64,000 bases of DNA from Syntrophomonas wolfei subsp. methylbutyratica (GTDB taxonomy: Bacteria; Bacillota; Syntrophomonadia; Syntrophomonadales; Syntrophomonadaceae): positions 1 to 64,000 of the forward strand of contig NZ_BBQT01000002.1 in assembly GCF_001570625.1 (NCBI RefSeq), read 5' to 3'. A model generated the notes under the pieces. That model ran no database searches. It had not been told where the DNA came from and saw only the letters and a program-made list of their open reading frames with translations. This document shows, in pieces, positions 47,133-55,963 of the stretch; positions within the stretch are counted from its first letter, which is position 1; each line of letters begins with the position of its first letter. A program made the translations under genes and the position numbers.

Positions 47133-47946
47133 AGGACTGGAAGCTCTACTGTCTAGCGATTTGGGTTTTGATGAGACCCAGGAAGTGACGCAGATCGAAG
47201 TGGACGAAATTGTATTACGCAAAGAGCAGCCGCGTAAAAGATTTGATGACAAGTCCCTTCGTGAGTTGGCGGATTCGATCAAGGAGCATGGTTTACTACA
47301 ACCACTTATTGTACGGCCCAGGCAGGATGGCTTTGAACTGGTGGCGGGGGAGCGACGCTGGCGAGCAGCTCAAATGGCTGGTTTAAAACAAGTTCCGGCT
47401 CTCTTAAGGGAAATGGATGATGTCCAGGCGGCCGAAGTTTCCCTGGTGGAAAATATTCAACGAGATGATTTGAGCGCCATTGAAGAGGCCATGGCATATA
47501 AATATATGATGGATAATTACGGTTATACCCAGGAAGTACTGGCGGAGAAGCTTGGAAAAAGTCGTTCCCATATAGCCAACATGGTGCGAATGCTTGCTCT
47601 CCCGGAGCAGGTGTTGACGATGCTGGAGAGTCAAGAGATAACAGCAGGACATGCCCGGGCTATTTTATCTCTGCCAGGTTCGACGGAACAAATCGCAGCA
47701 GCAGAAGAGATAGTTGCTGGGAGACTGTCGGTAAGGGAGGCTGAAAAGAAAGCCAGGTCAATTATAAAAAGAAAGCGGGTAGAGAAAAAAAGGGACCCGG
47801 TAATACTAGAATTGGAAGAGCGAATGGAGAGCTTTTTTAGCTCCCGGACGAAAGTGTTGCAAAAGGGTAGGGGAGGCACCATTGAAATAAGCTTTTATAG
47901 CCTGGAAGATCTGGAACGAATAGTAGAGATAATAGGCTTGGACTGA
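47104..47946 (+). CDS. parB: Chromosome partitioning protein ParB (Spo0J), CTP-binding family
   Basis: 280 residues from the GTG at 47104 (GGAGGTG upstream). It opens [15 protein letters not shown], then [12 protein letters not shown] and [14 protein letters not shown] (the CTPase/clamp motifs), a helix-turn-helix ([22 protein letters not shown]) and a C-terminal dimer domain. A frame extending upstream to 47023 lies inside parA and is not used. A parS site is 61 nt downstream. Confidence 0.97.
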   Translation: MQKKERGLGRGLEALLSSDLGFDETQEVTQIEVDEIVLRKEQPRKRFDDKSLRELADSIKEHGLLQPLIVRPRQDGFELVAGERRWRAAQMAGLKQVPALLREMDDVQAAEVSLVENIQRDDLSAIEEAMAYKYMMDNYGYTQEVLAEKLGKSRSHIANMVRMLALPEQVLTMLESQEITAGHARAILSLPGSTEQIAAAEEIVAGRLSVREAEKKARSIIKRKRVEKKRDPVILELEERMESFFSSRTKVLQKGRGGTIEISFYSLEDLERIVEIIGLD

Positions 47947-47992
47947 AGTTCAATTAACGGATAAATAAAAAAATCTATAGCCCATTCTCGGA

Positions 47993-48036
47993 ACAAGAAG
48001 CAGAAATGTTTCACGTGAAACATTTCTGCTTCTTGT
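47993..48036. promoter_or_regulatory. parS: parS site within a 44-bp perfect palindrome
   Basis: TGTTTCACGTGAAACA (48007-48022) is the exact consensus parS. The symmetry extends 14 bp further on each side without a mismatch, to 47993-48036. The stem could also act as a terminator for parB, although only a weak T-stretch follows. No other full parS was noticed in the window. Confidence 0.95.
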
Positions 48037-48185
48037 ATATGTATATATAGAACAATTCAAACCTGCCCAAGCAAACGCGCTGGAGCTTGACGGTTAGAGA
48101 CAAAAATGCCTAAATTAGGGAGCGTCAGTTTTAAAAGCGTGAAAGTTGTCCCCACGAAAAATATAAAACAAAGTTTTTGCGGTGT

Positions 48186-48950
48186 TTACAATTTAGCTGT
48201 CTTATTCAAAAAAGCCCGTGTGCATTGTTGGAAATCCTCGCTAGCCAGCATTTTTTCCAACTGCTCAAATTCCAAGTGCAGACCTTTATCCAGGGGGATA
48301 TCAAAACCAGCGTTTAGAACCTTTTTGGCCCCGAGGACAGAGAGAGAAGATTTTTGAGCTATAAGTTCCGCCAATTTCCAAGCCTGGTTTAGTGCTTGCC
48401 CCGGCGGGCTCAAATACTGGACCAGTCCGATATCATATGCCTCGTGGGCAGTTATCTGGCGACCGGTCAATACCATGTTTTTGGCCTGGCCCAAACCAAC
48501 CAGCCGGGAAAGCCTCTGGGTTCCGAAAACCAGGCCCATATTTACTCCAGCTGCTGCCACCCTGGCATTATCATCCATAACCCGAATATCAGCACATAGA
48601 GCAAGCTCCAGACCTGCACCCATAGCAAATCGGTTAATTGGAGCAATAAGCGGGAAGGGGATGTCTTCAAGTTGATTAAATAACTGGTAAAGGCTGGCGA
48701 AAAACTGCCGGTTGCCTTGCGGGTTCTGACTAACAAGTTCGCGTATATTGGCTCCAGCAGAGAAGCCACAGTTCATATTACCGGTAAGAACAACGACCTT
48801 GAGTTTATTCTGGGACAAATTAGAAAAGCAGGAGGATATCTCATCGAGCATTAATTGAGAAAGAGCATTTACCGGCGGAGCATGCAGAGTGACAGTAGCT
48901 ATGCTGTCCGCAATGTCCAGTGTAAGCAAATCCAGCTTTCTATCTGACAT
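48186..48950 (-). CDS. Enoyl-CoA hydratase/isomerase (crotonase) family protein, catalytic glutamates apparently missing
   Basis: 254 residues from the ATG at 48950 (GGGGGTGG upstream). The oxyanion-hole segments are present: CGFSAGANIREL and AMGAGLELALCADIR. Where hydratases have the first catalytic Glu (PE before xLGxxPGxGGTQR) this protein has AGVNMGLVFGTQRL, and where they have the second (…AxEMVLTG) it has QAKNMVLTG. So it may be a thioesterase, isomerase, decarboxylase or hydrolase of the superfamily. It runs against replication and has no operon partner. Confidence 0.85.
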   Translation of the reverse strand: MSDRKLDLLTLDIADSIATVTLHAPPVNALSQLMLDEISSCFSNLSQNKLKVVVLTGNMNCGFSAGANIRELVSQNPQGNRQFFASLYQLFNQLEDIPFPLIAPINRFAMGAGLELALCADIRVMDDNARVAAAGVNMGLVFGTQRLSRLVGLGQAKNMVLTGRQITAHEAYDIGLVQYLSPPGQALNQAWKLAELIAQKSSLSVLGAKKVLNAGFDIPLDKGLHLEFEQLEKMLASEDFQQCTRAFLNKTAKL

Positions 48951-48983
48951 TGAACCACCCCCGTTATTCCTCTCCATTCTCAT

Positions 48984-49384
48984 TCTATTATATTCATTCT
49001 AAGTTAGGCGGGAACAAAATCCAAGGGACTGTTGCAGATTAAATAAATGAATCAGGGGGGATAGATGTCTCGGTTTATAAAAAGCTCTGGCAAACAGAAG
49101 AAAGCGAAGAGTCGAGCTCATTCATCTGCCTGCTCTTTATCACCGACAGAAAATCGGAGGATGAGCAGATCCATTAAAATTATGGTCATAAATCGCAAGA
49201 ATTTCTTAAAGAAATTAATCGACTGCAGAAATCAAGGTACCTGTCCCCCTGATTCCTTATGCCAATTGATAATTGCTAAAATAACAAGGTGTTTTGGGAC
49301 TAAAAACCTGGGCGGTTTTACAAGATAGAAAAATATTGCTATTATGGTAAGACAAAAAACATCCCAGATTTAACGAGGTATACT
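48984..49384 (+). other. Intergenic region with a small doubtful frame (49065-49328)
   Basis: An 87-codon frame starts at ATG 49065 after a strong GGGGGG site, but its product (basic, three cysteines) matches nothing I know. The frame contains AAGGTACCTGTCCCCCTGAT near 49232-49252, which resembles a dispersed intergenic sequence in Clostridia (recollection). It may be a remnant rather than a gene. Confidence 0.35.
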
Positions 49385-50299
49385 GTGAAAATCCGAAAAA
49401 AAAGCCCAAGAAAAAAGACTGATAATAACTTTACTTTTATAATAATCCCTGGAAAAACCGGAAAGGCGCTTCATTTAGGCTTGGCCAGAAAATATATTTT
49501 GGCGGGTAGTTTGCTTTTATCCAGTGTTGTACTGCTTTCTGTCATGATAACTTACCTGTTTATTCAGAGCCAGTCGGAGATTCGCTCGGTGGAAAAGATT
49601 AAGATGGAAAGCCTGAAGAAAGATGAAACCATAGAAATCCTGGGAGAAGAAATCCAAAACATGCGAAAACAGCAGGAAGGTATAGGCCAAACCCAAAATG
49701 AAATAAAAAAACTGATGGGAATTATGCCGGAAGCGGAAGTTAATGCAAAACCCTCCCGAGGGACAATGGTAAGTGGAATGGGGGGAGCGGAAAATGAAGT
49801 CGAGAACATTTTGGCAGCGACCCGAGATATTAAAAGAGATATAAACCGGCAGGAAAACGAGATAAACAGCTTGCTGTCCGAGGTTAGCCAGCGAGGAACA
49901 TATTATAGAAGTCGTCCCAACCAGTGGCCGGTAAAAGGGGAGATATCTTCACCCTATGGCTGGAGAAAATCCCCTTTCCGCAGCAGTAAGTCGAGTTTTC
50001 ACGACGGCATTGACATTGTAGAGGCTGTGGGAACAGAGGTGCTGGCAGCGGGAGATGGGAAGGTCATCTTTGCCGGATGGAAGGCTGTTTATGGAAAAAC
50101 CGTAGAGATTGATCATGGTTATGGATTTATCAGCCGCTACGGGCATAATAGCGCCATCCTGGTCAATGAGGGCGACAAAGTCAAAAAGGGAGAAGCTATA
50201 GCTCGCCTGGGGAATACCGGTAAAAGTACCGGTCCCCACCTGCACTTTACTATAATGAAAAACAATGAAAGCGTAAACCCGAAAAACTACCTGCCCTGA
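49385..50299 (+). CDS. M23 family (LytM-type) peptidase with membrane anchor
   Basis: 304 residues. A basic N-terminus, one membrane segment (about 37-60), a coiled region (about 65-165) and a C-terminal LytM domain with the zinc ligands HDGID and PHLHF, so it should be active, unlike many divisome activators. It probably cuts peptidoglycan cross-links outside the membrane. A GTG start at 49385 is used. The bactofilin gene follows 32 nt later, a frequent pairing in which the bactofilin localises the peptidase. Confidence 0.92.
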   Translation: MKIRKKSPRKKTDNNFTFIIIPGKTGKALHLGLARKYILAGSLLLSSVVLLSVMITYLFIQSQSEIRSVEKIKMESLKKDETIEILGEEIQNMRKQQEGIGQTQNEIKKLMGIMPEAEVNAKPSRGTMVSGMGGAENEVENILAATRDIKRDINRQENEINSLLSEVSQRGTYYRSRPNQWPVKGEISSPYGWRKSPFRSSKSSFHDGIDIVEAVGTEVLAAGDGKVIFAGWKAVYGKTVEIDHGYGFISRYGHNSAILVNEGDKVKKGEAIARLGNTGKSTGPHLHFTIMKNNESVNPKNYLP

Positions 50300-50331
50300 G
50301 GGAAGAAGCCGGGTTGGATTAGCGAGAAAGG

Positions 50332-50745
50332 TTGTGGATCAGATTGTGGAAAAAAGCCAGGCGGCAAAATATTGAAAGCTTAATCTCGCATGGAGTACAG
50401 GTTAAGGGCGAGATCCGTTCCTCCAGTTCCATTCGTATTGATGGTAATGTTGAGGGGAAAGTGGAGGTAAAAGGTGATCTTATTGTGGGAGAGAAGGGAA
50501 AAATCAAAGGAGAAATACTGGTGGACAACCTTATTCTGGCCGGGAGAATAGAGGGAAATATAGAGGCCAGAGGCAGATTGGAAATCACCGCAACCGGTTC
50601 TATTATGGGAGATGCCAGTTGCAGCTTGATTTCTATAGAAGAAGGTGGTTTTATTGACGGTACCTCCAAGATGATTCGGCCACAGGAAAAAGCTGAGATG
50701 AAAAAAGGAGAGAAAGTATCAGTAGCCAGGAGCGTCTCGAGTTAA
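50332..50745 (+). CDS. Bactofilin (polymer-forming cytoskeletal protein)
   Basis: 137 residues. A short basic N-terminal tail precedes a right-handed beta-helix core (about 20-115) with regular glycine/hydrophobic repeats such as RIDGNVEGKVEVKGDLIVG. The start at 50332 is TTG. Bactofilins form filaments at the membrane and in many bacteria position M23 peptidases, here encoded directly upstream. Confidence 0.92.
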   Translation: MWIRLWKKARRQNIESLISHGVQVKGEIRSSSSIRIDGNVEGKVEVKGDLIVGEKGKIKGEILVDNLILAGRIEGNIEARGRLEITATGSIMGDASCSLISIEEGGFIDGTSKMIRPQEKAEMKKGEKVSVARSVSS

Positions 50746-50753
50746 TCCCCAGC

Positions 50754-51470
50754 TTATTCTTGCAAGGTACTGGCCTGGCAGGCCGCCAGGCTATGGCGCT
50801 TAAAGCTGGAATGGGCCAGGCACAGGCTTTTGGCAATTATATCGGCCATCTTATAGACAGTGTAAAGCCGGGTATTCTGTAAAACCATATGTTCCAGGAA
50901 ACCGCCAATATTAACTACCCCCGAAATATGGAAATCCCCCACCTCAGGTAATACCTTTCGCAAAGCCGTTCCAGGCTTGAGACTTCCTTTTTTTATATTT
51001 ATATAACCAATTCTATCGGCATTGCCCAAACAAGCATCGATAGCAACCAGCAGTGGATTTTGGTGCTCGGCGTTAATAATATTAAGAAAATGATCCAGGT
51101 TGGCAGCATGTACGGGTTTTTCCAGGGTGCCGTAAATATGAGCTGAGCGAAGAAGGGACTGTAAGCGGGTGCCAACCAGTGGACCCAGGCAATCTCCGGT
51201 TGCCCGGTCGGTACCAATACAAAGATAGACTATTTCCCGGCTATAATCCTGGTTTAAATCCTTTAAAAAAAAGCTGATACTACGCTCTATTTTACTAAAA
51301 CATAGAGGGTCGTCACAATGAAAAGAATCTTTACAATTTATCCGGTTCAGCCTGGGTAATTCCACTGCTTCTCCTCCTATGCTTTTACCTTTATTCTTGA
51401 CATCTGGAAAAATTTTTATGCAGTAAATTAAAATGACAAGAATAAGTATGGAATAAAAAGGTATCAGCAA
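50754..51470 (-). CDS. yyaC: Spore protease YyaC (DUF1256, GPR-related)
   Basis: 238 residues; the DUF1256 domain covers about 75-220, with YLCIGTDRATGDCLGPLVG and VAIDACLGNADRIG. The family is related to the spore protease GPR and found only in spore formers. The N-terminal hydrophobic stretch (MLIPFYSILILVILIYCI) is unusual and may mean the true start lies further in. It sits just past parB as in Bacillus, but reads against replication. Confidence 0.88.
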   Translation of the reverse strand: MLIPFYSILILVILIYCIKIFPDVKNKGKSIGGEAVELPRLNRINCKDSFHCDDPLCFSKIERSISFFLKDLNQDYSREIVYLCIGTDRATGDCLGPLVGTRLQSLLRSAHIYGTLEKPVHAANLDHFLNIINAEHQNPLLVAIDACLGNADRIGYINIKKGSLKPGTALRKVLPEVGDFHISGVVNIGGFLEHMVLQNTRLYTVYKMADIIAKSLCLAHSSFKRHSLAACQASTLQE

Positions 51471-51484
51471 GGAGGAAGCTATAA

Positions 51485-52549
51485 ATAAAAACCAGATTAA
51501 TACTAGTTATGGGTTATCTGGGGGCGGTAATTGGGGCCGGCTTTGCTTCGGGGCAAGAAATCATCCAGTTTTTTGTTGTCTATGGCAATGATGGTTTAAA
51601 AGGTACGCTTATGGCCACCTTCGCTTTTGCTATATGTGGGGGAATGTTGCTTTATTTGGCCCATCGCCATCAGGTATCCAATTATCAAGATTTACTGGCC
51701 GGCCTTATGGGTAATAAAGGCGGAAAGCTAATTGACTGGCTCCTGGCCCTATTTTTGTTTCTGGGTATCAGTACCATGTTGTCTGCCAGTGGGGCGGTAT
51801 TTGAAGAACACCTTTATTTACCGAAAAGCCTGGGGATTTTGCTAACATATTTGATGGTCATATTTTTTTTGTTCTCCGGTAAAAAAGGCTTAATATTCTC
51901 TTTTAACATGCTGGTCCCCATAAAAATTCTTTTCTTATTGATCGTCACCAGCTATGTAGCCTTTTTTATGGAAAGCCAGGCATTGGGAAGCTATAGTTTA
52001 TACCTCTGCCCGGTTGATAGCAGGCTTTGGATAATGTCCGGCATACTTTATGTGGCTTACAATTTTTCTTTAGCGATGGTGGTATTAAGTGAATACCAAA
52101 GCCTCAGCAACTGCCGGGAAGGAATTGCCGGGGCCGTATGGGGCGGGCTGGTGCTGGGGATACTGGTGGTACTGAGCTACCTGTCTTTATGCAAATTTTT
52201 ACCGGCGGTTATGCACTATGAAGTGCCCATGCTCTATCTCATGGGAAGAATATCGCCCGGGGTCAAACAGCTCTATACCCTGATACTATGGATAGGTATA
52301 CTAACTACCGCCATAGCCAATGCGTATGGTTTTACTCAACGTATAGCTGACTTCTCCGGTTTAAGTTTCGGAAGTTGTCTGCTATGGTGTATGACCCTGT
52401 CTTTGCCCCTCGCCATGCAGAGCTTTTCAGCTTTGGTAGGAAAGATTTATCCGGTTTTTGGTTTACTGGGGATAATAATAATTTCCGTATTGTTTTACCA
52501 GGGTATAAAAGACATGGCACTGCTCTTGTATTATAATATTAGAAACTAA
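51485..52549 (+). CDS. YkvI-like membrane protein (LeuT-fold transporter family)
   Basis: About 355 residues with ten or so membrane segments. The first has GAVIGAGFASGQEIIQFF, the unwound-helix signature of YkvI and related amino-acid transporters. The first ATG (51509) would cut into this helix. The ribosome site AAGGAGG (51469-51475) is 9 nt before an ATA at 51485, which would add IKTRLILV (eight residues) and complete the helix; the codon before it is a stop. A rare ATA start is therefore proposed; if not, the gene starts at 51509. Substrate unknown. Confidence 0.75.
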   Translation: MKTRLILVMGYLGAVIGAGFASGQEIIQFFVVYGNDGLKGTLMATFAFAICGGMLLYLAHRHQVSNYQDLLAGLMGNKGGKLIDWLLALFLFLGISTMLSASGAVFEEHLYLPKSLGILLTYLMVIFFLFSGKKGLIFSFNMLVPIKILFLLIVTSYVAFFMESQALGSYSLYLCPVDSRLWIMSGILYVAYNFSLAMVVLSEYQSLSNCREGIAGAVWGGLVLGILVVLSYLSLCKFLPAVMHYEVPMLYLMGRISPGVKQLYTLILWIGILTTAIANAYGFTQRIADFSGLSFGSCLLWCMTLSLPLAMQSFSALVGKIYPVFGLLGIIIISVLFYQGIKDMALLLYYNIRN

Positions 52550-52609
52550 CCCCTTGGAGGAGTGAGGTTCAACCACCGTTCAACTACGGTATAAACCAGG
52601 GAGGCTAAG

Positions 52610-54022
52610 ATGAATAATTTGAAAAATATACCCTCCATTGATGAAATGCTTAAGAACGAGCGAATCAAACAGCTAATAGAAGTCTACCAGCGCGATTTCG
52701 TGGTGGATGTAGTGCGCAGTGCCACTGAGGAACTGCGCCGGGAACTCTTTCTTAAAGAAGAGGAAATAAAGAAAGAGAAGCTGATGCAAGCGATATTGGT
52801 GAAGGTAGAGCATATGGTTTCCCGCCTGGCCGGGGGGAGCCTGAAAGAAGTGATAAATGGAACCGGGGTAGTGCTGCACACCAACCTGGGACGAGCTCCG
52901 CTGGGTAAAGGGGCCATAGACTATATGAAGCGCATGGCCAGCAGCTATAACAACCTGGAGTTTGACCTGGAAAAGGGGGAGCGGGGAGAGCGTTACGGAC
53001 ATGTGGAAGAAGTATTGACCCGCCTGACCGGTGCCGAAGCGGCCCTGGTGGTTAACAACAATGCAGCCGCAGTTCTGCTGGGCTTAAACACCCTGGCCCG
53101 GGAGCGGGAAGTGATTGTTTCCCGGGGACAGTTGGTGGAGATAGGGGGAGCTTTCCGCATTCCGGAAGTAATGAAACTAAGTGGGGCCAGGCTGGTAGAA
53201 GTAGGAACAACCAATAAAACCTATATTAGCGATTTTGCAGCTGCTATCAATGAGGAAACCGCCTTGCTTTTTGCGGCCCACACTTCCAACTACAAGATAC
53301 TGGGTTTCGCCCAGGAGGTCCCTTTGGAGGAACTGGTGAAGCTGGGTCAGGAGAAAGAGCTGCCGGTGATGCAGGATTTAGGCAGTGGCATCTTTTATGA
53401 TAAAGCGGATTGGGGACTGCGGGAAGAACCGGCGGTGAAGAATTGTGTTGCGGCTGGGGCGGACATCGTTACCTTCAGCGGGGACAAACTATTGGGAGGG
53501 CCCCAGGCGGGGATTATTATAGGGAAAAAGCCTCTGGTGGAAGCCATGAAGAAAAACCAGCTTACCCGGGCTTTGCGGGTGGATAAACTCACTATCGCTG
53601 CTCTGGAAGGAACCTTGCTGGAATACCTGCTGGGTTCTCCGAAAAAAAACATTCCGGTAATAGAAATGCTGGCCTTAAGCCGGGAGGAGCTAAGGGAAAA
53701 GGCCGAAAGGCTGTTGGAATTGCTGGAAAAGAGGACTGACGGTTTATCGGGAATCAGACGGCTTAAGCTGGTGGAACTCGAGGATATGGTAGGCGGGGGA
53801 GCATATCCTACCTATAAAATTCCCGGCTTCGGGGTGGAAATCGAATTCAGCCAACCCGGCCTGGAGAAGGCGGCCAAAATACTGCGATTGGGAAACCCTG
53901 CTCTGCTTACCCGGCGCCAGGAGGATAGAATGCTTTTGAGTGTGCGCACCCTTCTACCTGGTGATGAGATAAAGGCAGCGGACTTGATTGCCGGAGTTGT
54001 CCGGCAAAAAGGGGATATATAG
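52610..54022 (+). CDS. selA: L-seryl-tRNA(Sec) selenium transferase
   Basis: 470 residues. PLP lysine in FSGDKLLGGPQAG (about 288-300), GVVLHTNLGRAPL near 85 and EKGERGERYGHVEE. It converts Ser-tRNA(Sec) to Sec-tRNA(Sec) with selenophosphate. ATG 52610 after GGGAGG. It abuts selB. The presence of selA/selB implies selenoproteins (formate dehydrogenase or others) elsewhere in the genome. Confidence 0.97.
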   Translation: MNNLKNIPSIDEMLKNERIKQLIEVYQRDFVVDVVRSATEELRRELFLKEEEIKKEKLMQAILVKVEHMVSRLAGGSLKEVINGTGVVLHTNLGRAPLGKGAIDYMKRMASSYNNLEFDLEKGERGERYGHVEEVLTRLTGAEAALVVNNNAAAVLLGLNTLAREREVIVSRGQLVEIGGAFRIPEVMKLSGARLVEVGTTNKTYISDFAAAINEETALLFAAHTSNYKILGFAQEVPLEELVKLGQEKELPVMQDLGSGIFYDKADWGLREEPAVKNCVAAGADIVTFSGDKLLGGPQAGIIIGKKPLVEAMKKNQLTRALRVDKLTIAALEGTLLEYLLGSPKKNIPVIEMLALSREELREKAERLLELLEKRTDGLSGIRRLKLVELEDMVGGGAYPTYKIPGFGVEIEFSQPGLEKAAKILRLGNPALLTRRQEDRMLLSVRTLLPGDEIKAADLIAGVVRQKGDI

Positions 54023-55918
54023 ATGAAACGGCTTATTATTGGAACGGCAGGACATATTGATCATGGCAAAACCACTCTGGTGAGAGCCTTGACCGGGGTT
54101 GATACCGACCGTTTGAAGGAAGAAAAGCAGCGGGGCATTTCTATTGAACTGGGATTTGCCCCCTTTATGCTGCCTGGTGGCCAGAAGGCGGCCATTGTTG
54201 ATGTGCCGGGACATGAGCGCTTTATCCGGCATATGCTGGCCGGGGCTTTCGGGATTGATATGGTAGTCTTTGTTATTGCCGCTGATGAGGGAATCATGCC
54301 CCAGACCCGGGAGCATTTAGATATAATTGAATTGCTGGGGGTTAAACAGGGGGTAGTGGCTATTACTAAAAAAGATCTGGTTGACGAAGAGTGGCTGCTG
54401 CTGATGGAGGAAGAAATAAAGGAATACCTGGCCGGGACAGCTTTAAAAAACAGCCCAATGATAGCAGTATCAGCCATCAGCGGTGAAGGTATAGAGCAAT
54501 TGCTGGAGGAAATAGAAAATATGGCAGAACAGGTTGAAGAGAAACCGGTGATGGGGCAGGCTCGTTTGCCCATAGACCGGGTTTTCACTATAGCTGGCTT
54601 TGGCACGGTGGTGACCGGTACCCTGTGGTCGGGGCAAATAAAGACCGGTGAAAGCCTGGAACTGATGCCGGTGCAGCGACCGGTCAAAGTCAGAAGCTTG
54701 CAGGTACACGGAGCCAGGGTTACGGAAGCCCTGGCCGGACAGAGGGTAGCGGTCAACCTGCAGGGTATTGAAGTAGCGGAGATAAAAAGGGGTTACCTCT
54801 TGTCCACCCCGGATTATCTCCATCCCAGTTACCGGGTTGATACCAGGTTAAGGCTCTTGTCTTCCAGCAAAAGAACCTTGAAGAATTGGAACCGGATAAG
54901 ATTCCACCTGGGGACCGAGGAGGCTTTAGGGCGGGTGGTTTTGCTGGACCGGGACGAACTGCAGCCGGGACAGGAAAGCTATGCGCAAATTGTCATGGAA
55001 AAAGCGGTGGTTTGCCAGAAAGGGGACCCTTTTGTAATCAGGTATTATTCGCCGGTGGCCACCATCGGCGGCGGAAGCATAATTGACCCCCATGCCCCCA
55101 AACAGAAACGCTTCCGGGAAGAGGTTCTGGAGCAACTGGTAATGAAAGAAGAGGGCAGCCTCTATGACCTGATTCTACAGGAGATGGAAGCGGCTGAGGC
55201 CACATTTACCAGCTCTGACTTGGCACGGAAAACCGGCCATGAAGAAGAACATATAAAAGAAGAGCTGGAACAATTGCTCCTGGACGAAAAAGTGGGGGAT
55301 TTAAAAAATGGGGAATATATGAGCACCCGGAGCTTAGAAAAGATAAACGATGAGATAGTGAAGCGCTTGCAGGAATACCACCGGCAGTATCCCCTGCGGG
55401 CGGGTTATCCCCGGGAAGAGATGAGAAGCCGGTTTTTCAAAAGCATTAACCCCCGAAGCTTTAATGCCATAATAAAATACCTGGAGGATAGGGGAAGCAT
55501 AAACAGCCAAAACAACCAGCTCCGGCTGGCGGGCTACAGCCCTGAGCCGGGAGTAAAAGAAAAGCATGCTATTGAAAAAATTCAGGAACTGATGGATAAA
55601 GAGTTATTTGCCCCTCCTTCTCTGGAGGAATTACAGCAGCAGTTAGAGCTTAATGTAGAGGATTTTGGCGAAGTGGTTTCCTACCTGCTCAACCAGGGAT
55701 TATTAATTAAGCTCTCCGGGGATATATATTTTTCTACCCAGGCCCTGGAGGAAGGAAAGAAGATCCTGGAGGAACATTTTGGCCGGGAAAAGGAGCTCAG
55801 CCTGGCCACCGCCCGCGACCTGTTTAACACCTCACGCCGGTATACCTTGCCATTGTTGGAGCATTACGACAAGACCCGTTTTACCCGGCGGATAGGGGAT
55901 ATACGGGTTAAAGCGTAG
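54023..55918 (+). CDS. selB: Selenocysteine-specific elongation factor SelB
   Basis: 631 residues. G1 GTAGHIDHGKTTLVRALTG, G3 DVPGHE, G4 TKKD; then beta-barrel domains, and four winged-helix domains after about 380 that bind the SECIS hairpin. Its start is immediately after the selA stop, so it is coupled. It delivers Sec-tRNA(Sec) to UGA codons. Confidence 0.97.
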   Translation: MKRLIIGTAGHIDHGKTTLVRALTGVDTDRLKEEKQRGISIELGFAPFMLPGGQKAAIVDVPGHERFIRHMLAGAFGIDMVVFVIAADEGIMPQTREHLDIIELLGVKQGVVAITKKDLVDEEWLLLMEEEIKEYLAGTALKNSPMIAVSAISGEGIEQLLEEIENMAEQVEEKPVMGQARLPIDRVFTIAGFGTVVTGTLWSGQIKTGESLELMPVQRPVKVRSLQVHGARVTEALAGQRVAVNLQGIEVAEIKRGYLLSTPDYLHPSYRVDTRLRLLSSSKRTLKNWNRIRFHLGTEEALGRVVLLDRDELQPGQESYAQIVMEKAVVCQKGDPFVIRYYSPVATIGGGSIIDPHAPKQKRFREEVLEQLVMKEEGSLYDLILQEMEAAEATFTSSDLARKTGHEEEHIKEELEQLLLDEKVGDLKNGEYMSTRSLEKINDEIVKRLQEYHRQYPLRAGYPREEMRSRFFKSINPRSFNAIIKYLEDRGSINSQNNQLRLAGYSPEPGVKEKHAIEKIQELMDKELFAPPSLEELQQQLELNVEDFGEVVSYLLNQGLLIKLSGDIYFSTQALEEGKKILEEHFGREKELSLATARDLFNTSRRYTLPLLEHYDKTRFTRRIGDIRVKA

Positions 55919-55963
55919 CTTTTTCTCCTTGCTTCCGCAGGGAGAGGGGAGAGGATTTTGCAA

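Noticed and set aside
52556-52609. tRNA-Sec upstream of selA
   Set aside because: The short inverted sequences (CAACCACCG/CAACTACGG) do not form an 8+5 acceptor-T arrangement.
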